This document shows, in pieces, positions 8,369 to 18,203 of a stretch of DNA of 64,000 bases. Numbering within the stretch: position 1 is the stretch's first letter; each line of letters starts with the position of its first letter. Under the pieces are notes generated by a model. The model was not told the DNA's origin. It was given only the letters and a program-made list of their open reading frames with translations, and did no database searches. A program made the position numbers and the translations under genes. Location: contig JAFLDV010000013.1 of the NCBI GenBank assembly GCA_017302255.1, positions 40,975 through 104,974 on the forward strand. The letters run 5' to 3'. Source of the DNA: Gammaproteobacteria bacterium. Its GTDB lineage: Bacteria > Pseudomonadota > Gammaproteobacteria > Enterobacterales > Alteromonadaceae.

Positions 8369-9450
8369 CCAATGGGGTCAATGCTAGTGCCAGCTTGGCA
8401 TGGGAGTGCCAGCTTGGCACTGTAGTTCCGACTGTCGTCGGTGTTCCTTTTTGCTTTGCCAAAAAGGAACCGCACTCTGCTAGTGCCGGCTTGGCACGGT
8501 AGTTCCGACTATCGTCGGTGTTCCTTTTTGCTTTGCCAAAAAGGAACCGAAAAAGGCAACGTTTGCTTGTGCCGGCTTGGCACGGTAGTTCCGACTATCG
8601 TCGGTGTTCCTTTTTGCTTTGCCAAAAAGGAACCGAAAAAGGCAACCCCTGATCGCTCGAACGCCCGAAGCAAACTCAAGCCTTTAAGGCACGGGCGAAA
8701 CTCGCGGGTCGCTAACGTCGCCCCGCTCAAACAGTCGCCCGTTTAAAACCTTAAAGCCTTGTTTTGCTTCGGCTCGCTTTAAGGGGAGCTAAAAGCAAAA
8801 GCACGCTGAGCTTGGTTTGGATATTACGAAATGAATTTGACCGCATTGCTTCAGCTCGCTTTAAGGGGAGGTAAAAGCCAAAAGCTGTTGCTCTTTGCCC
8901 CGTAAAGTGAGCCGTTGAAAAAGGCTGGGCTGAGGTTTTAAGAAAACGGCTGTTTGAGCTTGCTGACGCTAGCAGCAAGCGAGTTCCGTTTTCGCCTCAG
9001 CACTGCTTTTTTCAGCGGGCTTTCGAACGATCCGGGGTGCATTTGTAAAACCTTCGGTTTTACCCCTTCGGGGCCAACTATCGCTGTCCAAAACTGCTTC
9101 GCAGTTTTGTCTTTGGATACTTTCTTTGGGCAACAAAGAAAGTATCGGCTTCCATTTAATTGAGAAAGTGCCAGCTTGGCACGGTAGTTCCGACTGTCGT
9201 CGGTGTTCCTTTTTGCTTTGCCAAAAAGGAACCGAAAAAGGCAACCCCTGATCGCTCGAACGCCCGAAGCAAACTCAAGTCTTTAAGGCACGGGCGAAAC
9301 TCGCGGGTCGCTGACGTCGCCCCGCTCAAACAGTCGCCCGTTTAAAACCTTAAAGCCTTGTTTGCTTCGGCTCGCTTTAAGGGGAGCAAAAAGCAAAAGC
9401 TCGCTTAGCTTGGTTTGGATAGTAATCAATGACTATGAACCCATTGATCC
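8369..9450. repeat. Gene-free mosaic of hairpin repeats
   Basis: This interval contains four copies of a unit beginning GTGCCRGCTTGGCAC and containing CCGACTRTCGTCGG and TTCCTTTTTGCTTTGCCAAA hairpins, starting at 8406, 8483, 8569 and 9168. The third and fourth copies extend about 253 bp and are nearly identical (8569-8821 and 9168-9420). Between them lie other stem-loops, several with TTC loops: AAAACTGCTTCGCAGTTTT, TAAAACCTTCGGTTTTA, and a 12-bp stem GATACTTTCTTT/AAAGAAAGTATC. Open frames across it are repetitive and lack ribosome binding sites, so I call none. Confidence 0.8.
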
Positions 9451-9927
9451 TTAACTCGCTTTTCTAACCACATTTTCTTCGAGATTAAAATTCAAGATTT
9501 CAACTTCAGATTTTTTCGGATCCGAAATCTCGATCAATAGGCTCTTCTCGAGGCTGCAAGTATTCGCAGGCAGTTTCAATTGAAATGTCACATCGTTACT
9601 TCGGTAGGGTTCAAGTAAGTTTAAATTCGAGCCAGGCTGTGGTTTAAGCTCTTTTCTTCGAAATATTATGTTTTCGATAAAAATGCCAGAGCCTGAGTAC
9701 TTTAATCGGACGGGAAATCCATCTGCACCATAGGTAGTGACCCACACGACAGAATCTATGATAGCGAGTCGGAGAATTGGTTTGAACTGCGCTTTTTCAC
9801 GGACCACGACCCAAGTACTATCGGTAGCGGTTAGCTCCGCCAAAACAAAGCGCCCATCACAGGTCTTTGCCTCGGCACAGCTAAAAATCTGAATGAAGAG
9901 AATAAAAAAATAGAAAACTTTGTTCAT
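9451..9927 (-). CDS. Hypothetical exported protein
   Basis: The 158-residue protein begins with a Sec signal peptide (MNKVFYFFILFIQIFSCAEA, residues 1-20) and has a mature domain with three cysteines and no motif I recognise. The ATG has an AGGATG ribosome binding site. It is AT-richer than the genes to its left and sits directly against the repeat mosaic, which fits recent acquisition or a rearranged junction. Function unknown. Confidence 0.7.
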   Translation of the reverse strand: MNKVFYFFILFIQIFSCAEAKTCDGRFVLAELTATDSTWVVVREKAQFKPILRLAIIDSVVWVTTYGADGFPVRLKYSGSGIFIENIIFRRKELKPQPGSNLNLLEPYRSNDVTFQLKLPANTCSLEKSLLIEISDPKKSEVEILNFNLEENVVRKAS

Positions 9928-10059
9928 TAAACATCCTTGTTTTTGTTAGAACACTCTCAAAAATCTAGAATTTAGGGCTGAAAAGGTGGGTGCCCAAACA
10001 CGCAATCTAGATTTGGGTAGTAAGCAATGAGGCAATGATATATAGCCTCATAAAACATT

Positions 10060-10686
10060 CTATATCGATCCTGCTGTTATTTTTATTGACTTAATCTTTC
10101 CATTGTCAGTTTCCACAATAAAACTGACCGTATCAAAGTTCTTACTATTTTTTGCAACATATGAAAACTTCAATACCCCGTAATTTATTTCCTCTACGCT
10201 AGAAATAAAAAGTTGAGCATTAAAGATCTCATCGATAAAATCTTTCGAAAACCCAACATCATCAGCCAAAAGAGACCTATTGTTATCGGCGAGCATCTTA
10301 TCTATTATTCTTTTAATTTCAAACACATCCAATACAAAAACATTACCTTTTATCGAAAAGTAATCAACGCTCGCACAACCCCCGCCTAATCCGTATAAGA
10401 AATTATGCTCATACTCCAGCGGGTGGAATTTACTTTCAATTAATTCAACTGTGACATATTCATGTTCATATATACAAACCCCATTATCCATCCTATATGG
10501 AGTTGTTTTAAATTCGAAATCAAAATACTTTCTGTCTTCAATTTCCTGTTTTCTTAAAAAATTCATGGTTGCGCTGGGATTTTTTGAATTTTTTTTAGCT
10601 TCCAAAGACGCCTTAATAGCCAAATCATCTTCTGCGAAAGTGGAAAAACAAAAAAATGCCAAAAATACAATGAACAAATTACTCAT
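10060..10686 (-). CDS. Hypothetical exported protein
   Basis: The 208-residue product starts at the ATG at 10686, where TAAGGAA provides a ribosome binding site and the N-terminus becomes a signal peptide (MSNLFIVFLAFFCFSTFA). A frame extension upstream lacks these. The mature part is charged at its N-terminus (KASLEAKKNSKNP) and has a beta-rich remainder ending in KIKSIKITAGSI. No family recognised. AT-rich like its neighbour at 9451. Confidence 0.7.
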   Translation of the reverse strand: MSNLFIVFLAFFCFSTFAEDDLAIKASLEAKKNSKNPSATMNFLRKQEIEDRKYFDFEFKTTPYRMDNGVCIYEHEYVTVELIESKFHPLEYEHNFLYGLGGGCASVDYFSIKGNVFVLDVFEIKRIIDKMLADNNRSLLADDVGFSKDFIDEIFNAQLFISSVEEINYGVLKFSYVAKNSKNFDTVSFIVETDNGKIKSIKITAGSI

Positions 10687-10798
10687 TGGAATATTCCTTA
10701 GGGTCTTTCTTGGACTGGCACTAACGCCATTCGCGATAAGACAGCCACAATTCCGCGCTGAAGAGTGGCAATCCAAATTGCAGAGTAAAATTAGCAGC

Positions 10799-11185
10799 TT
10801 AATAATCCCGAGGCGGTGGATCTAAGGTGACATCCAATTTCTTGGCAATCTTCTGTAAGCTTTTTTCCTGCCACTCTTGTTCTTCGTGGGTGAAGGCGCC
10901 TTTGTCGACCAGAATGTGGGTAATGATGCTGGCGACAATCATTGGGATCACGCAAAAAATCCAAAAGTGCGCAAACACAATCGCCATCACCCGCCCTTCC
11001 ACAGTCGCCGGCGATAAATCACCATAACCGATAGTCAGTGACGTGACACAAGCCCACCATAACCCATCAAAGAATGGGCGACCTTCAAAATGGCTAAATA
11101 AAAATGCCGCAGCAAGAATGCTCAACACATACATCGACAAAATAATTTGCATGCGATTGGCCACATACAACAGAAATTTCTTCAA
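10799..11185 (-). CDS. Two-TM potassium channel (Ion_trans_2 family)
   Basis: The 128-residue protein has a first membrane helix at about residues 12-32, a pore loop with the K+ selectivity filter TIGYGD at 51-56, and a second helix at about 67-92, followed by a short charged cytoplasmic tail. This is the minimal KcsA-like architecture and should assemble as a tetramer in the inner membrane. The start is a TTG seven bases after a strong AGGAG; no ATG is suitably placed. No regulatory domain (such as TrkA-N) is attached. Confidence 0.87.
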   Translation of the reverse strand: MKKFLLYVANRMQIILSMYVLSILAAAFLFSHFEGRPFFDGLWWACVTSLTIGYGDLSPATVEGRVMAIVFAHFWIFCVIPMIVASIITHILVDKGAFTHEEQEWQEKSLQKIAKKLDVTLDPPPRDY

Positions 11186-11452
11186 TCTTTATCTCCTAAT
11201 GCAACCTTGGTTTATTTCTCTGCAACGTCGACATTTCCCTACCGATTAACCGGAGTCCGAACCGATTTTACTTTAACATTTATGCAACTATAGTTAAAAT
11301 TCAACGGCAATGTGACGACCTCTCGATTTTGACTTTATTTAGCCGAATTAAGCAAGTGGCTCATCGCAGAATCATCTTTCATATCATTGCTCGACGCAAC
11401 ATACTGACCATGCTTCACAACTACTAGATTTTTTTAAAAGGACTTTTCCATC

Positions 11453-13339
11453 ATGCCTCTATGGACTCGCATTTTCGCCTTAGCCACCTGCTGCAGTATC
11501 AGCGTTGCCGCCTCAGCAGACATCAAACCCGACAAGTTAAAACTCGCAGTTAATGAAGCGCCGGTCTGTGAGAGCTTTTTGTCAGTCATCCAACAGCAGT
11601 ATGAGTCGAATCAGTCGTTAGCAGTTTGGCAATCTGTGAAGTCGCAAAAGAAGGACATCCAAGCGATACCGGCCATGCAAACTCCGCGACCCATTATCAA
11701 GTTTACCCAGCCCTATGCGCATCCAAGTTGGCAATGGCTTGATTGGACGCCATGGCTTGCTCGCGAAGCGACCTTCGATACCAATTGGGGATATCCAGAG
11801 CAATACACTTTACTCACCTCCCCGCATGCCCCAGCAGAAATTTCCGAGCGCTTGATGCTGCGAATTTACACGATTGGCTGGCGCGGTCCTTTTGTTGAGT
11901 ATGCCTTGCTGCCTGCAGAGCAATTAGCGAACCTTAAAAATCCAGAGTTAGTGTCGGATAAGCTCGAAGCATTTATACAGCCATTTGCGATGCGTGAACT
12001 TAATAACTCGGCAAGAGGAGCGGCTTTCAACTTGTTCAAGTTCGAAGATGAACTCTATTATTTGGGTGAAGAACAATCACTTTGGCGAGCTTGGCCTGCA
12101 CCAGCGCAAGTCTGCCTCGTTGCCAAAACTGCCTTGCCGGAAATCGCTGAAATTCGCGCGTTACACCGCGAGGTCATGGATAACTATGTCACCTTGGGTG
12201 AAAATGAAAACCACGGTACTCTTGGGTTTAGACCGCCAATTGGCAACGGCGCTTGGTATGATTTGTTGGCACGCCCATGGCTACTAAAGCCTACAAAACC
12301 GGACTGTGCTGACAATAGCTGCATCGCCAGTGATGCTGTAGCCAAGTGGCTGCAATTGTTTGGCAGAACTGATGCTTGGAGCCAGCGTGAAGCGCTCGCG
12401 CTGCAAGAATTAATGGCGTTAGCTGAGCTTCCTGCTGCCAATTTTTATCAACAGCATTTTGCAATGAGCGAGGAACTGGCGAAAGTTACTGGAGCACAGG
12501 CGATCCATAACTACATGTATCAAGCCAGTGGCGCGAGTCCAGCTGACAACAGCAGCGCAACAATCTCATGCGGCGATGATGCCGACGATAATGAAATCAC
12601 CGGCATCTGCGCCTGGCAGGCAGATTACCCGCTGGACCATTTCATAACCCTTGATAGCCAGCAACAGCAACAACTGCTGACGCAAAGCAATTGGCATGGC
12701 AAAACCGCCTTGATGTGGGCAGCTCATTTCAACGACTACGATGCCATCGAGCAATTACTAGCACAACAGGCGCCAGTCAATGCCGTAACAGCCGTGAAAA
12801 GCAAATGGCGCTCGCTACAACAAGACCAGCGGTCAGCGCTGATGTATGCCGCGGAAAACGCCGCGCCAGCGACTATCGCATTACTATTAAAAGCTGGTGC
12901 CAGCACCACGGCAAAAGATAGCGCCGGTAATGATTTGGCGTTTTATTTAAAGAAAAACCGTAGCTTGCAGTTGCGCGGTATCACCGGAAACTCAGTTGAA
13001 CAGCTTCACCAGCAAACAGTGCCAGAACTCTCATTTGCTTGCGACAAGGTCACACGCGCACATGAACAACTGCTATGTAGCTCAAAGGGCCTGAGAATTT
13101 ATGACGCTGAATTAAGTAGTCGTTACCAAGCGCTGCAGAAAACCGCTATTGCCAGCAATTTAAAAGACCATCAACGGCAGTGGCTGAAAAAGGTATGGGC
13201 CGAGTGCAAGCTAGTGGAAAAAGCTGAAGAATTGCCGTGTTATAAACAGCAGTATCGAGTGCGGATCCGCCTGCTAGACATGTTACTTGAGCAGCTAAAA
13301 CCTTTGTCCGCCGAGCGCAATCCGGAGATTGCGTATTAG
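11453..13339 (+). CDS. Exported ankyrin-repeat protein with C-terminal LprI-like domain
   Basis: The 628-residue protein has a Sec signal peptide (about residues 1-22), a long unclassified N-terminal region, two or more ankyrin repeats at about 420-500 (GKTALMWAAHFNDYDAIEQL and RSALMYAAENAAPATIALLL), and a C-terminal DUF1311/LprI-like domain (FACDKV, LCSS, DAELSSRYQAL, QRQWLKK, ECK) with its conserved cysteines. LprI-type domains inhibit lysozyme in some bacteria; ankyrin repeats suggest a protein partner. Probably periplasmic. The ATG has an AAAGGAC ribosome binding site. Monocistronic on either side. Confidence 0.8.
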   Translation: MPLWTRIFALATCCSISVAASADIKPDKLKLAVNEAPVCESFLSVIQQQYESNQSLAVWQSVKSQKKDIQAIPAMQTPRPIIKFTQPYAHPSWQWLDWTPWLAREATFDTNWGYPEQYTLLTSPHAPAEISERLMLRIYTIGWRGPFVEYALLPAEQLANLKNPELVSDKLEAFIQPFAMRELNNSARGAAFNLFKFEDELYYLGEEQSLWRAWPAPAQVCLVAKTALPEIAEIRALHREVMDNYVTLGENENHGTLGFRPPIGNGAWYDLLARPWLLKPTKPDCADNSCIASDAVAKWLQLFGRTDAWSQREALALQELMALAELPAANFYQQHFAMSEELAKVTGAQAIHNYMYQASGASPADNSSATISCGDDADDNEITGICAWQADYPLDHFITLDSQQQQQLLTQSNWHGKTALMWAAHFNDYDAIEQLLAQQAPVNAVTAVKSKWRSLQQDQRSALMYAAENAAPATIALLLKAGASTTAKDSAGNDLAFYLKKNRSLQLRGITGNSVEQLHQQTVPELSFACDKVTRAHEQLLCSSKGLRIYDAELSSRYQALQKTAIASNLKDHQRQWLKKVWAECKLVEKAEELPCYKQQYRVRIRLLDMLLEQLKPLSAERNPEIAY

Positions 13340-13509
13340 CAACGACAACAGCCAGTGCTAACCATTAGCTAGATGACAAATAGCAACACAGTAAGCAACG
13401 CAGCAATCAACGCAGAAATTATTGTTGCATTTTTAGCTGCGTTTTTAGCTGCGTTTTAATTAAGGTCGCATCGACGCCAGTGTGCCGAACACTATCGGAA
13501 CGATGCGGC

Positions 13510-14733
13510 TTAGTCGGCAAATTGTGCCAATCGCGCTGCGGCTGGTTTGGCGAAAAAATTCCACCAAAGGCCGAGGCACAGCACTAGGGCAAAACCAGTG
13601 GCGAGGTAAAAACCGTAGCTAACATCACCAAACCAATCGCCGACAATGCCCATCAATAATGGGCCAACTGCCGCAGCTAATGCGGTAAAGGCTAAAATAA
13701 GACCAGCCGCAGCGCCGTGTTGGCTGCGCTCAAAACAGCTGATGCCTTTGGAATTGAGTGTCGGGTACATCATCGCCATAAACAGGCCTGACAACGGCAT
13801 CAACCATAAAGCCCAATCCACGCCGTTAAGCATGCTTAGTGCAAAGCAGCCGAAGATCGCGGTACCAAAACAGGCCAACAATAATGCCCAATCGAACAAA
13901 CTTAACAACCATTCGGCTAAGAACCGGCCCGCTGTGCGTAAGATAAAAAACAGCATGATGGCGTTGGCGGCAAAGAAGGTCCAATTGCCTTGATATTGCT
14001 GTAATAAGGTTGGAAGCCAGACGAAAATCGCCACTTCCGCCGCGACATAAAAGGCGATAGCGAGTGAGAAACCTAAGGCGTACGGGTCTTTGACCAATTT
14101 CAAACTTTGGAACACTGAGCTTTGCTCAGCTTGTTTATATTCTGGATAATCTAAGCGATAAGCTAAAACCAACAACACTGCGCAAATAAAACCAGCGAGC
14201 AGATACAGTTGCGTCCAGGCCATGTCATAAGCAATCAACAGACTCACCAAACCAGGGCCAAAAATTGCGCCAAGACCAAAAAAACCTTCGACTCGGTTCA
14301 TCAGCCGGGTATGGCCTTCGGCATTATGACTAACATCACCGATGAGTGCCAAAGCACCAGTTTTAAACAAACCGATACTCAAACCGCACAAACCAAGCAA
14401 ACATAAATAAAACGGAAAATTCTGCTCTAAGGCAAAGGCAATACAGGCCAATGTGTACAACGCAAGACCGGCAAGGATGACTTTCTTACGGCCAATATTA
14501 TCGGCCAAACGGCCCAGAAACAGCCCAGAGAAACCGATAAACACCATTGGCACATAATGGAACGCCGCCGCTTGGGTTAGGCTTAACTGAAATTGCTCCA
14601 CTACTTTTGGAATAATGACCCCAACCGCGTCAGTGGTCATGGCGAACACAAAAAACATCAAGCAAGTCATCCATTTAACTTGCGTAAAATCGTGCGAAAT
14701 CTTCGCCACTGCCGTGCTTGCTGGTTGTTGCAT
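13510..14733 (-). CDS. MFS transporter
   Basis: The 407-residue protein has about 12 membrane segments and the MFS loop signature FLGRLADNIGRKKVIL after the second helix. The start at 14733 (MQQPAST) is preceded by GGGCAGGAT; an upstream in-frame extension lacks a ribosome binding site. It stands alone with no metabolic neighbours, so substrate cannot be inferred. Confidence 0.87.
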   Translation of the reverse strand: MQQPASTAVAKISHDFTQVKWMTCLMFFVFAMTTDAVGVIIPKVVEQFQLSLTQAAAFHYVPMVFIGFSGLFLGRLADNIGRKKVILAGLALYTLACIAFALEQNFPFYLCLLGLCGLSIGLFKTGALALIGDVSHNAEGHTRLMNRVEGFFGLGAIFGPGLVSLLIAYDMAWTQLYLLAGFICAVLLVLAYRLDYPEYKQAEQSSVFQSLKLVKDPYALGFSLAIAFYVAAEVAIFVWLPTLLQQYQGNWTFFAANAIMLFFILRTAGRFLAEWLLSLFDWALLLACFGTAIFGCFALSMLNGVDWALWLMPLSGLFMAMMYPTLNSKGISCFERSQHGAAAGLILAFTALAAAVGPLLMGIVGDWFGDVSYGFYLATGFALVLCLGLWWNFFAKPAAARLAQFAD

Positions 14734-15167
14734 TATCCTGCCCTTCTGGTTTTCGTGATGAAGATTCTGCAAAGTCGTTTGCAATAACAGGGGAATCGAG
14801 CCCCGTCATCACTCGGCTTTACAACACTGCGGGATCCACCACAGCGCGTGGCAATCACACTTCAATCACTCTTTTAATTTTTACCCTGCGAACACTTGGT
14901 AAAGCAAGGATGTTATGATTTTTAAGCTACACCTTAAACGATTAAGTTTCAAGATGAGACATTTAGAAAATGCTATAAATTTGAGCAGAAGCGCAGATCT
15001 TGGTTTTAGCAGCCGCTCAGGGGGACCGGCAGCTAGTTGGAAAATTTAGTAGGCTACTATTGGAATTTACGATACGAGTTGCCACTTGCATGCGCTGCAA
15101 GCTAACAACTCATATTATTGAATATTAGTATATTTACAGATTAAACATCAGATCCACAGATACATAC
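14734..15167. other. Intergenic region, no gene seen
   Basis: This 434-bp stretch holds the presumed promoter of the MFS gene at its left side and the tail of the membrane-protein gene at its right. I see no convincing reading frame, RNA gene or long hairpin. Confidence 0.4.
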
Positions 15168-15755
15168 TTAGTCTGGCTTAGTTTGACTATCTAATGCCAT
15201 TTCTTTCTCTTGAAATGGCAATGCCACTATCGACTTTACAAACAGCCACAGCACCTTAGAAACTAAAGCAATAAGCAATATTGTCAATAAGTTGAACACT
15301 AGCCATGGTTCATCACCGCCAAAAGACAAGAAAACTTCAATTGAAAAACGTTGCTCGACAATCCACGTACTCAAGCCATTCCCAAGCAGTATACAAAGGT
15401 AACTAAAGCAAAGGCTTGACGCAGAAAACAACGACATCTTCCCGAATGAAACTTGCACATGCTGCTGCTTGCTTGCCAGATGTACACTCAACAAAACTGC
15501 CAAACTAGCAATGACACAAACGGCGCCAATACCAAAAGTCAGCAACATCATCAGCAGCCAAAGCAGTTTCACTACTCCCATTAAGGCTTGATGCTGCACA
15601 AATAGAGCGTTGCCGTTCATCAGATATATCAAGCCAATGTATGGGACTACTGGCAAAACCATGTAAGGTAAATAACGCACAGCAGCTTGGTCATCACCAC
15701 TTTTCGCTTCGGAATGTTGCCGATTTTTTTGGGCTAACTTTTCTAACGGGTCCAT
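15168..15755 (-). CDS. Hypothetical polytopic membrane protein
   Basis: The 195-residue protein has a hydrophilic N-terminus rich in Lys, Gln, Ser and Asp, then four hydrophobic segments at roughly residues 30-48, 58-92, 102-125 and 150-172. The ATG has a GGAGAAAGA ribosome binding site. No family recognised; neighbours give no clue. Confidence 0.7.
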   Translation of the reverse strand: MDPLEKLAQKNRQHSEAKSGDDQAAVRYLPYMVLPVVPYIGLIYLMNGNALFVQHQALMGVVKLLWLLMMLLTFGIGAVCVIASLAVLLSVHLASKQQHVQVSFGKMSLFSASSLCFSYLCILLGNGLSTWIVEQRFSIEVFLSFGGDEPWLVFNLLTILLIALVSKVLWLFVKSIVALPFQEKEMALDSQTKPD

Positions 15756-15861
15756 TCTTTCTCCAATTTGTAACTATACGACCAGGGCAATAAAATTTGC
15801 GATTAAACTCACCGCCCCCAAAACCGACTTTTAACGCAACTAAATCGGCCGTGCCACAATG

Positions 15862-16179
15862 TTAAATCTCACCATAAACCGGGCGGTCTGGGCCTAGCCA
15901 ATGCACAGTTTTGATAGTTCCATGCAGCAAACCTTTGGCACGTAGCGCTTGGAAAATATCAGCGGGTGTCCAACCTGGACCCGCTGCAACAAAAGCAAAA
16001 CCCCAAGCATTTAGTTTTGTAAGGTACTCAACTAGCGTTGCTTCATCTGGGTATGGCAACAAAAAATGCGTTTCATCTAATTTACTAGCCCCAACCAGCG
16101 CGGTTAATTGGGTAGCTAAAGCGCGACTTTCACAAAACACAGCAATGCGATCAGCCAATACAATTTCGATGTAATCCAT
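15862..16179 (-). CDS. Hypothetical small soluble protein
   Basis: The 105-residue protein starts at the ATG at 16179 (MDYIEIVLADRIAVF) after GGAACACTGCT; upstream frame extension is unlikely because it covers a tandem repeat (AAACCGAGCTAAGC near 16213-16250). It is alpha/beta in appearance and ends with a conserved-looking WLGPDRPVYGEI tail. Unknown function. Confidence 0.6.
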   Translation of the reverse strand: MDYIEIVLADRIAVFCESRALATQLTALVGASKLDETHFLLPYPDEATLVEYLTKLNAWGFAFVAAGPGWTPADIFQALRAKGLLHGTIKTVHWLGPDRPVYGEI

Positions 16180-16298
16180 AGCAGTGTTCCTTTGAATTGA
16201 ACCGTACGCAGCCCGCCGAGCTAAGCAAACCGAGCTAAGCAAACCGAGCTAAATGAACGATGGTTCCAACTCAATAACAACAACAGCGTTCAGCACTA

Positions 16299-16580
16299 TC
16301 ATCGGTCGGTCTTGTTCTTTTGGTAAGAACCATCTTCATAAGAGGCTTGGAGCGCTTTGTTTTTGCCTGATTCATAGAACATCCAACCAATAGCCAAAAG
16401 CAGCACTGGCACTAAGTACTTGCCAAACTCAAGGCCAACAGCGCCACTAAAGGTGGTTGGTTTCACCAACGGGGATTGCGCAACGCCAAATAATTTCATC
16501 AAAATATTTGCAGCCGCAACCATAAAGAATACATAAGCAATATTCTTTCTAGTTTTTGCTTGTTGTCTCGCCTTGCTCAT
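16299..16580 (-). CDS. Hypothetical small membrane protein
   Basis: The 93-residue protein has a basic N-terminus (MSKARQQAKTRKN), a first hydrophobic segment at about 14-32, a second at about 55-71, and a charged C-terminus. The ATG has a GGAGACAAT ribosome binding site. No family recognised. Confidence 0.65.
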   Translation of the reverse strand: MSKARQQAKTRKNIAYVFFMVAAANILMKLFGVAQSPLVKPTTFSGAVGLEFGKYLVPVLLLAIGWMFYESGKNKALQASYEDGSYQKNKTDR

Positions 16581-16922
16581 ATTGTCTCCTTTTTCTGCGG
16601 ATACGCATTCAATTTTGCCGAAACTTCGTTAAGTGTGAAAATTTACCCTAAGTTCCCAGCGATTTCACCAGTAATTTACCAGTCGTTTCAATCTTTGTGC
16701 GGCATAGCTTTTCACCGAGCTTGCAAGTACTCACCAAAGATACCTGATGCCCTGTGATAAACGGATTTGAGACGGCCGCTATATTGGTATTAGCAAATTT
16801 TAAAATCGGCAAAGCTAACACCTTCCAACCCAATAAAGAGTTGTCCCTTTAATAGTCTCAGCTAATTGTTTTTGACTGGAAGATGTAATAACCTCAAAGC
16901 GATAAACAGGAACGGAGGCAAC
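16581..16922. other. Intergenic region, no gene seen
   Basis: A 342-bp gap between divergent genes. It must hold both promoters. Short frames here lack ribosome binding sites and I see no structure of note. Confidence 0.4.
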
Positions 16923-17438
16923 ATGTTTATTGATTGGCTATCAAAAAAAAATTTAGAAGATTCAGATAGTTTAATCATCAGAAGCGCCGCAGTTATTTTG
17001 TTTGCAGGCACAGTCTTCATGCTAGATGAAGTCTTGATCTGGAACTTAAATTTCCTATTACTAATTGTTATTTCTGCAATCGCTGGAAGCATCGGATTTC
17101 TTGTTGCAAAAACCTGCCCTATGGCAATTAAAGCGATTGCCCCCGTTGTATTCTTAGGGGTAACAGCTTCGTTTTCGACGGAGCTGTACCAGAGCTATTC
17201 ATTCCAAAAAGAGCGATCCATATTTTTAGCTGAAACAGTAAATTGTAAGACGTTAGGCTTGCAGATTGTAAACAAAGATTCAGAGACCCCTGTATGTATG
17301 AAGCGGGCTACACTCGCCAATGAAGAATATTGCAGTTATTTTATGGATAATCAGTGGTTTTGTTCGAGATATAGCCACTCGGATGTAATAGCCATGCCTA
17401 AAGGCCATCAACTGCCCTCGATTGCATTTATCAAATAA
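16923..17438 (+). CDS. Hypothetical membrane-anchored protein
   Basis: The 171-residue protein starts at the ATG at 16923 behind a strong CGGAGGCAAC ribosome binding site. Three hydrophobic segments lie in the first 80 residues, followed by an external-looking domain with five cysteines (for example TVNCKTLGLQ, TPVCMKR, EYCSYF, WFCSRYS), suggesting disulfides in the periplasm. A stem ATTGGCCAC/GTGTGCCAAT follows the stop (17440-17467). Function unknown. Confidence 0.65.
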   Translation: MFIDWLSKKNLEDSDSLIIRSAAVILFAGTVFMLDEVLIWNLNFLLLIVISAIAGSIGFLVAKTCPMAIKAIAPVVFLGVTASFSTELYQSYSFQKERSIFLAETVNCKTLGLQIVNKDSETPVCMKRATLANEEYCSYFMDNQWFCSRYSHSDVIAMPKGHQLPSIAFIK

Positions 17439-17691
17439 AATTGGCCACGGTTTTATGGTGTGCCAATATCTTTGCTTTGACTCCTCCGCTAGGTTTTGCC
17501 GCAAAGCACATGACTAACCTGCAGTAGTTCGCCAATACGATGCCGAACGTAGGTGGGTAGAATGCGGTTTTTTTGCCCATAATTACGCTATTTTGTAAGT
17601 TTTCGCAGTTATCTTGGCCAGTTCAATGTAGAATGCCGCCTTTAAAGCTGGTTCAGCTTTGACCTTTGACTGCACATCTGTTGGAATTTTA

Positions 17692-18003
17692 ATGAAAAAG
17701 ACATTCGCTTTAACACACCCGAAAATCAATCCAGCGCGTTTAGCGGACGCCATCAAGCACGAAATTAAAAAGTATCTCAACAGAGAGCGTCGTAAGACTC
17801 TGCCACAACATGCTGATTACTGGACCTTTGATTGCCGCTTTGGTGCAACTGAGGCGTCAGCAGCAAAGATTTTCACCTCGGAAATCAACAAGCATATTGA
17901 TGCAGCTTTAGCACAAGATTTGCCTGAGTTTTATATTGAAATTTTGGCTCGTGCAGCCCAACACCAACCTCGTGCAGCATTTGATCACGGCGACGCGGAA
18001 TAA
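17692..18003 (+). CDS. DUF6172 family protein
   Basis: The 103-residue protein MKKTFALTHPKINPARLADA.. matches the small conserved proteobacterial DUF6172 family: a basic helix (KYLNRERRKTLP), then YWTFDCRFG and EINKHIDAAL segments. The ATG at 17692 follows TTGGAATTTTA. Basic and small, so nucleic-acid or ribosome contact is possible, but no function is known to me. A perfect 11-bp hairpin follows the stop. Confidence 0.8.
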   Translation: MKKTFALTHPKINPARLADAIKHEIKKYLNRERRKTLPQHADYWTFDCRFGATEASAAKIFTSEINKHIDAALAQDLPEFYIEILARAAQHQPRAAFDHGDAE

Positions 18004-18026
18004 GCGAACATCGTCAGCACAAATGG

Positions 18027-18056
18027 CCAATGCTTACTGATTTAGGTAAGCATTGG
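18027..18056 (+). terminator. Hairpin downstream of the DUF6172 gene
   Basis: CCAATGCTTAC and GTAAGCATTGG form a perfect 11-bp stem with an 8-base loop, 24 bp after the stop at 18003. No T tract follows directly, so it may be a 3'-end stabilising hairpin rather than a classical terminator. Confidence 0.5.
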
Positions 18057-18176
18057 TGCAAATTGGCAGGCATTTTTCCGAGAAAATCGCCTTAGAACTG
18101 CGTTAAATTGACTTAATAACAAGCAATTCTCTCTAATACTGCCAAAATACTGTATATTCCTCCCCTTATTTTTTGA

Positions 18177-18193
18177 CTGTAGCAATTCTACAG
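18177..18193 (+). promoter_or_regulatory. Leader hairpin abutting the helicase ribosome binding site
   Basis: CTGTAG-CAATT-CTACAG is a perfect 6-bp hairpin whose right arm runs into the AGAGGATC ribosome binding site of the helicase gene. A TTCCTCCCC tract about 25 bases upstream could alternatively pair with GAGGA. The arrangement suggests structure-dependent translation, as in cold-inducible helicase mRNAs; this is inference. Confidence 0.35.
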
Positions 18194-18203
18194 AGGATCT
18201 TTT

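Noticed and set aside
8441..9345. Open frames across the repeat mosaic (for example 8441-8746, 8969-9244)
   Set aside because: They translate the repeat unit itself and recur wherever it does; no ribosome binding sites or recognisable protein.
8369..9450. CRISPR array
   Set aside because: Repeats are unequally spaced, contain internal hairpins of varied types and no uniform spacers; no cas genes nearby.
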